64,000 bases of DNA from assembly GCA_910583675.1 (NCBI GenBank), contig CAJTYH010000001.1, positions 148,897 to 212,896 on the forward strand, written 5' to 3'. The notes beneath the pieces are model-generated. The model saw nothing but the letters and a program-made list of their open reading frames with translations. It was not told the origin of the DNA and did no database searches. A program made the translations under genes and the position numbers. Shown in pieces: positions 1-7,561 of this stretch. The DNA is from an uncultured Muribaculaceae bacterium. GTDB lineage: Bacteria; Bacteroidota; Bacteroidia; Bacteroidales; Muribaculaceae. How positions within the stretch are numbered: position 1 is the stretch's first letter; every line of letters begins with the position of its first letter.

Positions 1-360
1 TTCCATTTCCCCGGTTTCCAGAAAGGGAAACAGGTGTATGAGATGCTCAAGGCATCTGATGTGTACATCATGCCTTCCGTCTCCGAGCCGTTCGGCATAT
101 CCCCGCTCGAGGCCATGCAGATGGGGGTGCCGTCCATCATCTCCAAGCAGAGCGGCTGCGCCGAGATCCTTACCAATGTGATCAAGACCGACTACTGGGA
201 CATAGATGCCATGGCCGACGCCATACACTCGATCATCACCTATCCCGCCATGTACAAGCAGCTGCGCGAGGACGGCCTTGACGAGGTGAACCGCATCACA
301 TGGGACAAGGCAGGGCGCAAGGTGATAGACATCTACAACCGCGTCCTCGGTAAAAACTAA
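1..360 (+). CDS. GT4 glycosyltransferase, glycogen-synthase type (C-terminal fragment)
   Basis: Only the last 119 codons are present; the frame is open to the first base, so the gene begins outside the window. The fragment contains SEPFGISPLEAM, the E-x7-E signature of retaining GT-B fold enzymes such as glycogen synthase, followed by GVPSIISKQSGCAEIL, typical of the nucleotide-sugar-binding C-terminal half of GT4. The residues after it (WDIDAMADAI, then a C-terminal helix) fit the end of the fold. A GH57 amylase starts 35 bases downstream on the same strand. In Bacteroidales a GT4 starch/glycogen synthase followed by GH57 is a common pair, so a role in glycogen-like polysaccharide synthesis is likely. 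The donor sugar cannot be read from this fragment. Confidence 0.85.
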   Translation, partial: FHFPGFQKGKQVYEMLKASDVYIMPSVSEPFGISPLEAMQMGVPSIISKQSGCAEILTNVIKTDYWDIDAMADAIHSIITYPAMYKQLREDGLDEVNRITWDKAGRKVIDIYNRVLGKN

Positions 361-395
361 TCGCTAATTACTAACTCTACTAATCGAATACAAGG

Positions 396-1853
396 ATGAA
401 GGCTATTTGCTTTTACTTTCAGATACACCAGCCGTTCCGCCTGAAACGCTACCGCTTCTTCGACATAGGCAACGATCATTATTACTACGACGATTTCGCC
501 AACGACGACATCATCACCCGCATAGCGCACCGCAGCTACATACCCGCCGCACAGTCGCTCCTGCGCATGATAGAGGATACCAACGGCGCTTTCCGCTGTG
601 CCCTCTCCATCACCGGGGTAGCACTGGAACAGTGCGAGCAGTATGTACCCGAATTCATAGACCTCCTCAAGAAACTTGCCGCCACAGGCAAGGTGGAGTT
701 CCTTGCCGAGACCTACGACCACTCTCTGGCTTCGCTTGCTGATCCTGAGGAGTTCGAGATACAGGTGAAGCTGCACACGGCCAAGATAGAGGAGCTTTTC
801 GGGGTGAAGCCCAAGGTGTTCCGTAACACCGAGCTGATCTATTCCGACGAGCTTGCCCCCCAGATAGCCGCAATGGGATTCAAGGGGTGCATCACCGAGG
901 GTGCAAAGCATATCCTCGGATGGAAGTCGCCCAACTATGTCTATGCCGCGGCTTCCGCTCCCAAGCTCAAGCTGCTGCTTAAGAACGACAAGCTCAGCGA
1001 CGACATCTCCCTCCGTTTCAACAACACGGCATGGAACGAATACCCCCTCACTGCCGACAAATATATCGGTTGGATTGCCGATACTCCGCAGGAGGAGCAG
1101 GTGTTCAACCTGTTCATGAACCTTGAGACGTTCGGCGAGTTCCAGACTGCCGATACGGGCATCTTCCAGTTCCTTGAGGCGCTGCCGCGCTTTGCACGCG
1201 AGCGCGGGGTTGAGTTCATCACCCCCTCCGATGCTGTAAAGACCTTCAAACCGGTAGATGTGCTCTCCATCGTGCATCCCATCAGTTGGGCTGACGAGGC
1301 ACGCGACACCTCGGCATGGCTCGGGAACCTGTTGCAGAACGAGGCTTTCAACAAGCTCTACTCCGTGGCTGAGCGTGTGCGCCTGTCCGACAACCGTCAG
1401 CTCAAGCAGGACTGGGGTCGCCTTCAGGCATCGGATCACTTCTTCTATATGTCTACCAAGCATATGGCCGACGGAGCGTCGCATTCGATGTTCTCCCCCT
1501 ACGATACCCCCTATCAGGCGTTCACAAACTATATGAACGTGCTGGCCGACTTCATCGTGCGCGTTGAGGAGCAGTATCCCATGAGTATTGAGAACGAGGA
1601 GTTGAACTCCCTCCTGACCACCATCCGCAATCAGGCACGCGAGATAGAGACCCTCAACAAGGAGATCACCACCTATCGTCTCAACGAGGAGCATCTCAAT
1701 GAGGAACACGCCCTGCGTGAGCCTAAGGAGAAAGAGCCTGAGGCTGCCCCCAAGGCAAAAAACGCCCGCAAGGCTTGCAAGCCGAAGGCTCCCAAGGCGG
1801 AAGCCGCCGGTGAAAAACCTGCCCGCAAGCCCCGTGCCAAAAAGGCAGAATAA
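396..1853 (+). CDS. Glycoside hydrolase family 57 (alpha-amylase/glucanotransferase type)
   Basis: A 485-residue protein with GH57 landmarks: IHQP at residues 10-13, FRNTELIY with the expected nucleophile Glu146, and METFGEF-like NLETFGEF in the middle. GH57 enzymes are retaining alpha-glucan hydrolases or transferases. There is no signal peptide, so it should be cytoplasmic and act on storage glucan, consistent with the glycogen-synthase-type gene just upstream, with which it probably forms an operon. From about residue 440 the protein changes to a low-complexity Lys/Ala/Pro/Glu tail ending PARKPRAKKAE, which resembles histone-H1-like linkers and is not part of the catalytic fold. A strong hairpin terminator follows. 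A long antisense frame over this gene is a codon-bias shadow. Confidence 0.93.
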   Translation: MKAICFYFQIHQPFRLKRYRFFDIGNDHYYYDDFANDDIITRIAHRSYIPAAQSLLRMIEDTNGAFRCALSITGVALEQCEQYVPEFIDLLKKLAATGKVEFLAETYDHSLASLADPEEFEIQVKLHTAKIEELFGVKPKVFRNTELIYSDELAPQIAAMGFKGCITEGAKHILGWKSPNYVYAAASAPKLKLLLKNDKLSDDISLRFNNTAWNEYPLTADKYIGWIADTPQEEQVFNLFMNLETFGEFQTADTGIFQFLEALPRFARERGVEFITPSDAVKTFKPVDVLSIVHPISWADEARDTSAWLGNLLQNEAFNKLYSVAERVRLSDNRQLKQDWGRLQASDHFFYMSTKHMADGASHSMFSPYDTPYQAFTNYMNVLADFIVRVEEQYPMSIENEELNSLLTTIRNQAREIETLNKEITTYRLNEEHLNEEHALREPKEKEPEAAPKAKNARKACKPKAPKAEAAGEKPARKPRAKKAE

Positions 1854-1880
1854 TCCCTATAGCTGCAATCGCAATTGATA

Positions 1881-1938
1881 AAGCATAAGCATGGCGCACA
1901 TACCCGGACGGGTACATGCGCCATGCTTATGTTTTATT
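1881..1938 (+). terminator. Intrinsic terminator after GH57
   Basis: The inverted repeat ATAAGCATGGCGCA / TGCGCCATGCTTAT closes on a small inner stem and is followed by GTTTTATT. It ends the GT4-GH57 transcript. Confidence 0.8.
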
Positions 1939-2001
1939 ACAGCCAAGCCGCGGTTTAACAATGTTTAACCCCTTTCGAAGACCCGTTAGGGATGTTTTAC
2001 G

Positions 2002-2009
2002 TAATTTTG
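2002..2009 (+). promoter_or_regulatory. -7 box of the secreted protein gene
   Basis: TAATTTTG matches the Bacteroidota -7 consensus TAnnTTTG and lies about 80 bases before the ATG. No clear -33 TTTG is visible at the usual spacing, so confidence is moderate. Confidence 0.5.
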
Positions 2010-2091
2010 CACTTGTATATGCGTCTTATAGCGTCTGTTAGCTGACTATAATCCAATCACACAAATATCAATTTTTTAACGACAATCACGT

Positions 2092-3804
2092 ATGAAAAGA
2101 CTACTACTCATGCTCTCCCTCGTCGTGGCTCTCGCCTCCACCGCCATGGCCACGGACAAGTTGGCTTATACCCTGACTTTCAACACGGGTTCTAATAATA
2201 GCAATGTTTCCACGAACCTAAGTGATTATTTCTCAACTGAATCTCAGGCTTATGTGAATGGAATCACAGCTTCAACATCTGCCATTTATGGTACGGCAAA
2301 GGGACTGCAACTCGGTTCTGCGAAAAAAGCTGGTACTTTTACTTTTTCTCTTTCAGATGCAGGTGCTGTCTCTGCAACAAAAATTGTAGTGACTGCAAAA
2401 AAGTACAATGCTAAAGATAATAATTCTGCCACTTTTACTATCGGTTCACAAGAAGGAACTGTTACCCCAACTGGTACTGATGATGCAGCATACGAAATAC
2501 TTCTTGATGGCTCAAAAATATCTTCCATCAGTATATCTACGACCCTCAGAGTTTGTTTTACAAAGGTTGAAGTATATGTTGCAGAAGGTGGTGACACTCC
2601 TGATCCCACTCCTGTCGCTCCCGGACTTCCTGTCGTAAAATTTGGTGATATCACTGCTGACAACAACGGTGAATATCAGGTTGTGGCCGGTACCGAGGTT
2701 AATGTAACCTCTACAGGTGCAGAAAGCATTATCGTATCAAACACCACAGACGGCGAGCAGACAATTGAAGGAGATACATACAGCTTCACAGTTGACGCTG
2801 ACGAAATGTATGAGTTCACCGGTGTGAACAGTGTCGGCTCTTCCGAGAAATTCACTGTTTCGTTTACTGTAGTAGAGGCTCCCAAGACCGGTGGTATCGT
2901 TTACACCCTTGTGAAATCCACAAGTGAGCTTGTTGCAGGTGAAACCTATGCTATCGCTTGTGCAGATAAAGGGGTAGCAATGAGCAGCGAGGCGCAGGCA
3001 AACTATCGCCCCCAGATAGAAGTTTCTGTTGAAAACGGTTCTTTTGAAGCGAATGACAATATTCTGGCATTTGTCCTTGAAGGAGAATCCGGAAATTGGA
3101 ATATGAGTACACGTAACTATGCCGGTACAGACGGCTATTTTGACATGGGAAGTAAAGAGAGTGATAATTATTTGACTGTTGTCTCTTCTCCTTGCTCATG
3201 GTCAATTGACATCAATGAGGCCGGCGATGCTGAGATCAAAAGCGCTTTTAATGCGAACACAACGAGATATGTGAAATATAATGCAAGCGCAAGCCGATTT
3301 GCAACATATAAAAGCGGTCAGGCTGCTGTTCAGCTCTATCGCGAAGAGGTAGTGGCTCCTAAGATTTTCATCAATGAAGAAGAGGTATTTGCCGGACATG
3401 TGGTTGATCTGGTTGCCGGTGATAAGGTTATCATCCGCGGACATGAGGCAAACGAACTGCACTACAAGCTTGATGTCAATCTTGCCGGCATGCGTGCGCC
3501 TGCTACCGATACTGAAGGCTGGGTAAAGCACGACAGCAACGAATTCACCTATGAGGTTCCCGAGGGATTTGAGAATATGTCTATCTCGCTTGCTGCCAAG
3601 GCTGTGAACAATGGCAAGGAGAGCACTCCTCTGCAGTTTACCGTAAGCGAAGGCACCAGCACGGGTATCAATGGCGTTGAGGCCGAGGATGCCGCAGCCA
3701 AGACTGAATGGTTCACCATTCAGGGCGTGCGCGTAGCCGCACCCGCCGAAAGTGGCCTCTACATCCGCCGTCAAGGCTCAAAGGTAGAGAAGGTAGTGCT
3801 CTAA
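2092..3804 (+). CDS. Secreted multidomain protein with C-terminal sorting-like tail
   Basis: 570 residues. A Sec signal peptide (MKRLLLMLSLVVALASTAMA) is followed by a beta-rich domain (residues 23-165) and an Ig/Fn3-like segment (about 175-265). A second beta-rich module starts with YTLVKSTSELVAGETYAIA, an arrangement common in secreted proteins of Prevotella and relatives. A last Fn3-like stretch follows. The C-terminus reads WFTIQGVRVAAPAESGLYIR and ends in KVEKVVL. This is the short form of the Bacteroidales tail, also seen on the protein at 62183-63919, and it suggests T9SS-like export or surface attachment. No enzymatic motif is recognised. The first 500 bases of the gene are visibly richer in A/T than the rest and than its neighbours. 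The gene is monocistronic, with repeats starting right after the stop. Confidence 0.75.
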   Translation: MKRLLLMLSLVVALASTAMATDKLAYTLTFNTGSNNSNVSTNLSDYFSTESQAYVNGITASTSAIYGTAKGLQLGSAKKAGTFTFSLSDAGAVSATKIVVTAKKYNAKDNNSATFTIGSQEGTVTPTGTDDAAYEILLDGSKISSISISTTLRVCFTKVEVYVAEGGDTPDPTPVAPGLPVVKFGDITADNNGEYQVVAGTEVNVTSTGAESIIVSNTTDGEQTIEGDTYSFTVDADEMYEFTGVNSVGSSEKFTVSFTVVEAPKTGGIVYTLVKSTSELVAGETYAIACADKGVAMSSEAQANYRPQIEVSVENGSFEANDNILAFVLEGESGNWNMSTRNYAGTDGYFDMGSKESDNYLTVVSSPCSWSIDINEAGDAEIKSAFNANTTRYVKYNASASRFATYKSGQAAVQLYREEVVAPKIFINEEEVFAGHVVDLVAGDKVIIRGHEANELHYKLDVNLAGMRAPATDTEGWVKHDSNEFTYEVPEGFENMSISLAAKAVNNGKESTPLQFTVSEGTSTGINGVEAEDAAAKTEWFTIQGVRVAAPAESGLYIRRQGSKVEKVVL

Positions 3805-3810
3805 GCAGCT

Positions 3811-3851
3811 ATCAGAGTAATCAGAGGTCTCAGAGAAATCAGAGGCATCTA
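3811..3851 (+). repeat. ATCAGAG repeat array, left outer part
   Basis: Degenerate copies of the 9-bp unit ATCAGAGNN begin seven bases after the previous stop codon. TCAGAGAAATCAGAGGCAT at 3830-3848 recurs as a 19-bp direct repeat at 4707-4725, on the far side of the four-helix gene. Confidence 0.8.
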
Positions 3852-3862
3852 AGTTAGATGCC
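3845..3862 (+). repeat. Short palindrome inside the repeat array
   Basis: GGCATCTAA and TTAGATGCC form a 9-bp inverted repeat around one central base, linking the outer array to the long hairpin that follows. Confidence 0.7.
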
Positions 3863-3945
3863 ATCAGAGCTATCAGAGGAATCAGAGCCATCAGCAAATT
3901 TGATGGCTCTGATTCCTCTGATAGCTCTGATTTTTCTTGTTTTCC
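3863..3945 (+). terminator. 31-bp perfect hairpin of ATCAGAGNN units with T-rich tail
   Basis: The left arm (3863-3893) holds three full units plus ATCA. The right arm (3901-3931) is its exact reverse complement, separated by a 7-base loop. The run TTTTTCTTGTTTT follows. It can act as a terminator for the upstream gene, but a 31-bp perfect stem built of a 9-bp repeat is far beyond what termination needs. Confidence 0.85.
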
Positions 3946-3972
3946 CTGATTTTCCGCTTTTTTGAGGATTTA

Positions 3973-4004
3973 TTTGCGTAATTCGCTGGGGGTGATTATA
4001 TTTG
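3973..4004 (+). promoter_or_regulatory. Promoter of the four-helix-bundle gene
   Basis: TTTG at 3973-3976 and TATATTTG at 3997-4004 are 20 bases apart, a textbook Bacteroidota -33/-7 pair. An in-frame upstream start at 4002 overlaps the -7 box, so translation must begin at the ATG at 4047. Confidence 0.8.
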
Positions 4005-4046
4005 TGGAGGCGGCTTTGCCTTGAATCACCTAAAGTATTGCGCATT

Positions 4047-4622
4047 ATGGGAAACCGGGAGTTTATACCCCAGCATGGGGCTTACGAAAATTGGAATGTG
4101 TATAAGCTCTCGCTTATAATCCTGGATATCACCAACTATTTCGCCAATGCCTACCTGCATCGCACAGACCGCACAATAGGGCAGATGGAGCAAGCGGCGC
4201 GTAGCGGCAAACAGAACATCGTGGAGGGGGCGTGTGCGGCTGCAACCTCGCGTGAGACTGAGATCAAGCTCACCAATGTGGCCAAGGCCAGCCTAAAGGA
4301 GCTGCTTGAGGATTACAGGGATTATCTGAGGTTTCACAATCTTGAACTTTGGGACAAGAACGATTCCCGCACCATCGCTGTAAGGCGCTTTTCAAAGACG
4401 CATGACACTCCGCAGGTTTACGTAGACAAATGCCGTGAGCGCTCCCCGGAGACAATATGCAATATCGCCATAACGCTGTTGCATCAACTTGACTACATGC
4501 TCTATTGTGTCATAGAGCGTGCCAAGCAGCGCTTTCTGGAGCAGGGCGGCATTCGCGAGGAGATGACCCGCGCAAGGATTGAGGAAAGAAATCGCAGGAA
4601 AAAGAAGCCGCCTTACAATTAG
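4047..4622 (+). CDS. Four helix bundle suffix domain protein (S23/IVP-like)
   Basis: 191 residues, all-helical. The N-terminal part matches the four-helix-bundle family first known from proteins encoded in 23S rRNA intervening sequences (S23/IVP), with the hallmark QAARSGKQNIVEG followed by ETEIKLTNVAKASLKELLED. The C-terminal half is the Bacteroidales-specific suffix domain, ending in a basic RNRRKKKPPYN. The family is small, basic and thought to bind nucleic acid; related Avd proteins serve diversity-generating retroelements, but no reverse transcriptase or template repeat is present here. The gene has its own promoter and is flanked on both sides by palindromic ATCAGAGNN arrays, while neighbouring genes are unrelated. 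No function is proven. The setting recalls REP-associated transposases beside REP palindromes, though this protein has no transposase motif. Confidence 0.85.
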   Translation: MGNREFIPQHGAYENWNVYKLSLIILDITNYFANAYLHRTDRTIGQMEQAARSGKQNIVEGACAAATSRETEIKLTNVAKASLKELLEDYRDYLRFHNLELWDKNDSRTIAVRRFSKTHDTPQVYVDKCRERSPETICNIAITLLHQLDYMLYCVIERAKQRFLEQGGIREEMTRARIEERNRRKKKPPYN

Positions 4623-4636
4623 TAATTAGTAATTGA
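4617..4636 (+). repeat. TAATTA-type repeat at the gene end
   Basis: ATTAGTAATTAGTAATTG overlaps the stop codon of the four-helix gene. Similar AT motifs occur at 39886-39912 and loosely at 358-386. Confidence 0.55.
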
Positions 4637-4660
4637 CTGGTGGGGGAGCTGAAGGCGGAG

Positions 4661-4860
4661 GCTCAGAGAAATCAGAGCCATCAGGAGAGGGCTTAGGAGG
4701 TGGGCATCAGAGAAATCAGAGGCATTAGAGCTATCAAGATCACTGATGCCTCTGATTTCTCTGATAACTCTGATGGCTCTGATCCTCTGAGTAGATTCCT
4801 CTGATAGCCTTTGCGGCCTTGGGTAGATGCCTCTGAGATCTCTGATGGCTCTGATTTCCT
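4661..4860 (+). repeat. ATCAGAG repeat array, right side, nested inverted repeats
   Basis: Two nested inverted repeats are visible. The inner one pairs ATCAGAGAAATCAGAGGCAT (4706-4725) with its exact complement at 4746-4765. The outer one pairs AAATCAGAGCCATCAG (4669-4684) with CTGATGGCTCTGATTT (4842-4857). Between and around them lie further TCTGAT units in 9-bp steps. The array lies between the four-helix gene and pnp. Confidence 0.85.
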
Positions 4861-4867
4861 GCTCTTC

Positions 4868-4910
4868 TGCTCCTTTTCTCAATTTCTTAATTTCTCAACT
4901 TCTTCTTTTC
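4868..4910 (-). repeat. GAGAAATTAAGAAA-type repeat
   Basis: On the minus strand this reads as GAAGTTGAGAAATTAAGAAA followed by a second, shorter copy. The same motif occurs at 16840-16875, 34555-34612 and 39765-39832, and it adjoins ATCAGAGNN arrays in three of the four places. Confidence 0.7.
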
Positions 4911-4931
4911 TCCCACCGGGATTTCCGGCAG

Positions 4932-4963
4932 TTTGGCGGATTCGGGGATTTTTCGTATCTTTG
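4932..4963 (+). promoter_or_regulatory. pnp promoter
   Basis: TTTG at 4932-4935 and TATCTTTG at 4956-4963, spaced 20 bases, match the Bacteroidota -33/-7 consensus 37 bases before the pnp ATG. Confidence 0.8.
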
Positions 4964-4999
4964 CGCGATTTATAGCGATTAAAAATTTTTTAGATACAC

Positions 5000-7279
5000 A
5001 TGAACCCGATTAAGAAGACCATCACTCTGCCCGACGGAAGAGAGATTACCCTCGAAACAGGCAAGTTGGCCAAGCAGGCTGATGGAGCAGTGGAGCTGCG
5101 CATGGGCAATACCATGCTGTTGGCCACTATTGTTTCCGCAAAGGAAGCAGGTGAAGGGGTGGACTTTATGCCCCTTACCGTAGACTACAAAGAAAAATTC
5201 TCATCAGCAGGCCGTTTCCCAGGCGGTTTCCTCAAGCGCGAGGGTCGTGCTTCGGACTATGAAGTCCTTACATCCCGCCTCGTAGACCGCGTGATGCGTC
5301 CGCTGTTCCCCGATAACTATCATGCCGAGACTTTCGTGAACATAACCATGTTCTCGGCAGACGGTGAAGAGATGCCCGACGCGCTTGCCGGCCTCGCCGC
5401 TTCCGCAGCCATCACATGCAGCGACATTCCCTTCAACGGCCCTATCTCCGAGGTGCGTGTTGCCCGCGTAGACGGCCAGTTTGTAATCGATCCCACCTTC
5501 AAGCAGCTTGAGCGTGCCGACATGGAACTGATGGTCGGTGCCACAGCCGAGAACATCATGATGGTGGAGGGTGAAATGAACGAGGTATCGGAAGCCGAAC
5601 TTCTGGAAGCCCTCAAATTCGCCCACGAGGAGATCAAGAAACATTGCGCCGTTCAGCTTGAGCTGGCCGAGGCCGCCGGTAAGACTGTAAAGCGCGAGTA
5701 CAACCACGAAGTCAACGACGAGGATCTGCGCAAGGACGTGCACGACAAGTGCTACGACAAGGCTTACGCCGTGGCAAAGGCCGGCTGTGCCGACAAGCAC
5801 TGGCGTCAGGACTCGTTTGACGCAATCTGCGACGAATATATCGAATCACTTCCCGAAGAGACCCGCGACGAGAAGACCCCGCTGGTTAAGCGCTACTACC
5901 ACGACGTGGAGCGCGAGGCGGTGCGTCGCTGCATCCTTGACGAGGGCATCCGTCTGGATGGTCGCAAGACCACCGAGATCCGCCCCATCTGGTGCGAGGT
6001 GGACTATGTGCCCGGCCCTCACGGATCGGCCGTGTTCACCCGTGGCGAGACGCAGTCGCTCGCTACCGTGACCCTCGGAACGAAACTTGACGAGAAGATC
6101 CTTGACGACGTGCTCAACCAGGGTCGCGAACGTTTCCTTCTCCACTACAACTTCCCCCCCTTCTCCACCGGTGAGGCTCGTCCGACCCGTGGTGTAGGAC
6201 GCCGCGAGATCGGCCATGGCAACCTTGCCCATCGCGCCATCAAGCGCATGTTCCCCGACGACTTCCCCTACGTATGCCGCGTGGTGAGCGACATTCTGGA
6301 GTCCAACGGATCATCATCCATGGCTACCGTATGTGCCGGCACTCTCGCCCTGCTTGACGCGGGTGTGAAGATGCGCCGTCCCGTCAGCGGCATCGCCATG
6401 GGTCTTATCACCGACAACGCCACAGGCCAGTATGCCATCCTGAGCGACATCCTCGGCGACGAGGATCACCTCGGCGACATGGATTTCAAGGTGACCGGTA
6501 CCCGCGAGGGCATCACTGCAACCCAGATGGACATCAAGTGCGACGGTCTGAGTTACGAAGTGCTTGAGCGTGCACTCAACCAGGCACGTGAAGGCCGTCT
6601 CCACATACTTGACATCATAGAGGAAACCATCCCCGCACCCCGCGAGGACTACAAGCCTCATGTGCCCCGCATCGTCACCATGACGATACCCAAGGAGCTT
6701 ATCGGTGCCGTGATAGGCCCGGGCGGAAAGATCATACAGGGTATCCAGGAAGCATCCGGCGCTACGGTAAGCATAGACGAGATCGCAGAAGGCGGCTACA
6801 TAGAGGTAGCGGCTCCCGACAAGGCATCCATCGACAAGGCACTCGAGATGATCAACGCCATCGTGGAACTTCCCGAAGAGGGCAAGACCTACACCGGGAA
6901 GGTGCAGACCATACAGGACTTCGGTGCTTTCGTAGAGTTCATGCCCAATCGCGACGGCCTGCTCCATATCTCCGAGATCTCCTGGGAGCGTCTTCCCGAC
7001 ATGGAGGCTTCCGGCCTCAAGGAAGGTGACCAGGTCACTGTCAAGCTCATTGAGATAGACAAGAAGACCGGCAAGTACCGCCTCTCCATGCGTGCCCTCC
7101 AGCCCAAGCCGGAAGGATACGTGGAGCCGGAACCCCGTCAGCGCGGCCCGCGCCGCGAGGGTGGCGACCGCCCCCGTCGTGACGGTGACCGTGGAGACCG
7201 TCGTCCGCGCCGCGAAGGTAGCGACCGCGGCCCCCGCCGTGAGGGCGATCGCGGAGAGCGTCCCCGCAACCGCGAGTGA
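5000..7279 (+). CDS. pnp: Polyribonucleotide nucleotidyltransferase (PNPase)
   Basis: 759 residues. PNPase degrades RNA 3' to 5' by phosphorolysis and works as a trimer in mRNA turnover. In order there are an RNase PH core (about 10-145), the all-alpha linker, a second RNase PH core with the catalytic GSSSMATVCAG and ILGDEDHLGDMDFK segments, a KH domain with IGAVIGPGGK near residue 570, and an S1 domain starting GKTYTGKVQTIQDFGAFVEF near 627. The last 50 residues form an Arg/Gly/Asp-rich low-complexity tail beyond the usual length of about 700-710. Such basic tails are typical RNA-contact extensions. The gene is monocistronic, with a clear promoter and terminator. The start is fixed by the conserved MNPIKKTITLPDGR. 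Confidence 0.97.
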   Translation: MNPIKKTITLPDGREITLETGKLAKQADGAVELRMGNTMLLATIVSAKEAGEGVDFMPLTVDYKEKFSSAGRFPGGFLKREGRASDYEVLTSRLVDRVMRPLFPDNYHAETFVNITMFSADGEEMPDALAGLAASAAITCSDIPFNGPISEVRVARVDGQFVIDPTFKQLERADMELMVGATAENIMMVEGEMNEVSEAELLEALKFAHEEIKKHCAVQLELAEAAGKTVKREYNHEVNDEDLRKDVHDKCYDKAYAVAKAGCADKHWRQDSFDAICDEYIESLPEETRDEKTPLVKRYYHDVEREAVRRCILDEGIRLDGRKTTEIRPIWCEVDYVPGPHGSAVFTRGETQSLATVTLGTKLDEKILDDVLNQGRERFLLHYNFPPFSTGEARPTRGVGRREIGHGNLAHRAIKRMFPDDFPYVCRVVSDILESNGSSSMATVCAGTLALLDAGVKMRRPVSGIAMGLITDNATGQYAILSDILGDEDHLGDMDFKVTGTREGITATQMDIKCDGLSYEVLERALNQAREGRLHILDIIEETIPAPREDYKPHVPRIVTMTIPKELIGAVIGPGGKIIQGIQEASGATVSIDEIAEGGYIEVAAPDKASIDKALEMINAIVELPEEGKTYTGKVQTIQDFGAFVEFMPNRDGLLHISEISWERLPDMEASGLKEGDQVTVKLIEIDKKTGKYRLSMRALQPKPEGYVEPEPRQRGPRREGGDRPRRDGDRGDRRPRREGSDRGPRREGDRGERPRNRE

Positions 7280-7317
7280 TCCTGTCAGTGCAAACGCCAT
7301 AACATCCCTATAATTCC

Positions 7318-7357
7318 GACCCGAGGCAATTTCCTTTGCCCCGGGTCAATTTTTTTA
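7318..7357 (+). terminator. pnp terminator
   Basis: GACCCGAGGCAA pairs with TTGCCCCGGGTC over a short loop (one bulge) and is followed by AATTTTTTTAT. Confidence 0.85.
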
Positions 7358-7431
7358 TGGCTTTATCATGCCGTGTAGCGCGTGTAGTGGCATTTTGGGC
7401 TAAATTTTGGGTACGGCTCGTGCAAAAATGA

Positions 7432-7460
7432 TTGAATTAAATAAAAAAGATGTATATTTG
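7432..7460 (+). promoter_or_regulatory. Promoter of the 1126-residue secreted protein gene
   Basis: TTG at 7432-7434 and the -7 box TATATTTG at 7453-7460 have near-consensus spacing, about 100 bases upstream of the ATG. Confidence 0.65.
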
Positions 7461-7561
7461 CAAACATACAGGCTGTGATCTTGACTTTTTGCAATCACAT
7501 TAACCCTTAATCGTCTGCTGATATCCAACCATTGAAACAATCATTTTACAATACAGTGCTT

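Noticed and set aside
357..1709. 450-codon open frame opposite the GH57 gene
   Set aside because: It mirrors the codon bias of GH57, has no domain signature and no start signals. GH57 motifs are on the other strand.
3854..4045. Short frames reading through the ATCAGAG arrays (Ile-Arg-Ala repeats)
   Set aside because: A 9-bp repeat stays open in frame by its period; there are no start signals and the arms are hairpins.
4047..4622. Four-helix protein as the Avd of a diversity-generating retroelement
   Set aside because: No reverse transcriptase, template repeat or variable repeat is found in the window.
4047..4622. Four-helix gene as part of a 23S rRNA intervening sequence
   Set aside because: No rRNA sequence flanks it; the neighbours are protein genes and it has its own promoter.
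3811..4860. ATCAGAG arrays as a CRISPR array
   Set aside because: The unit is only 9 bp with no unique spacers, arms are inverted rather than direct, and no cas genes are near.
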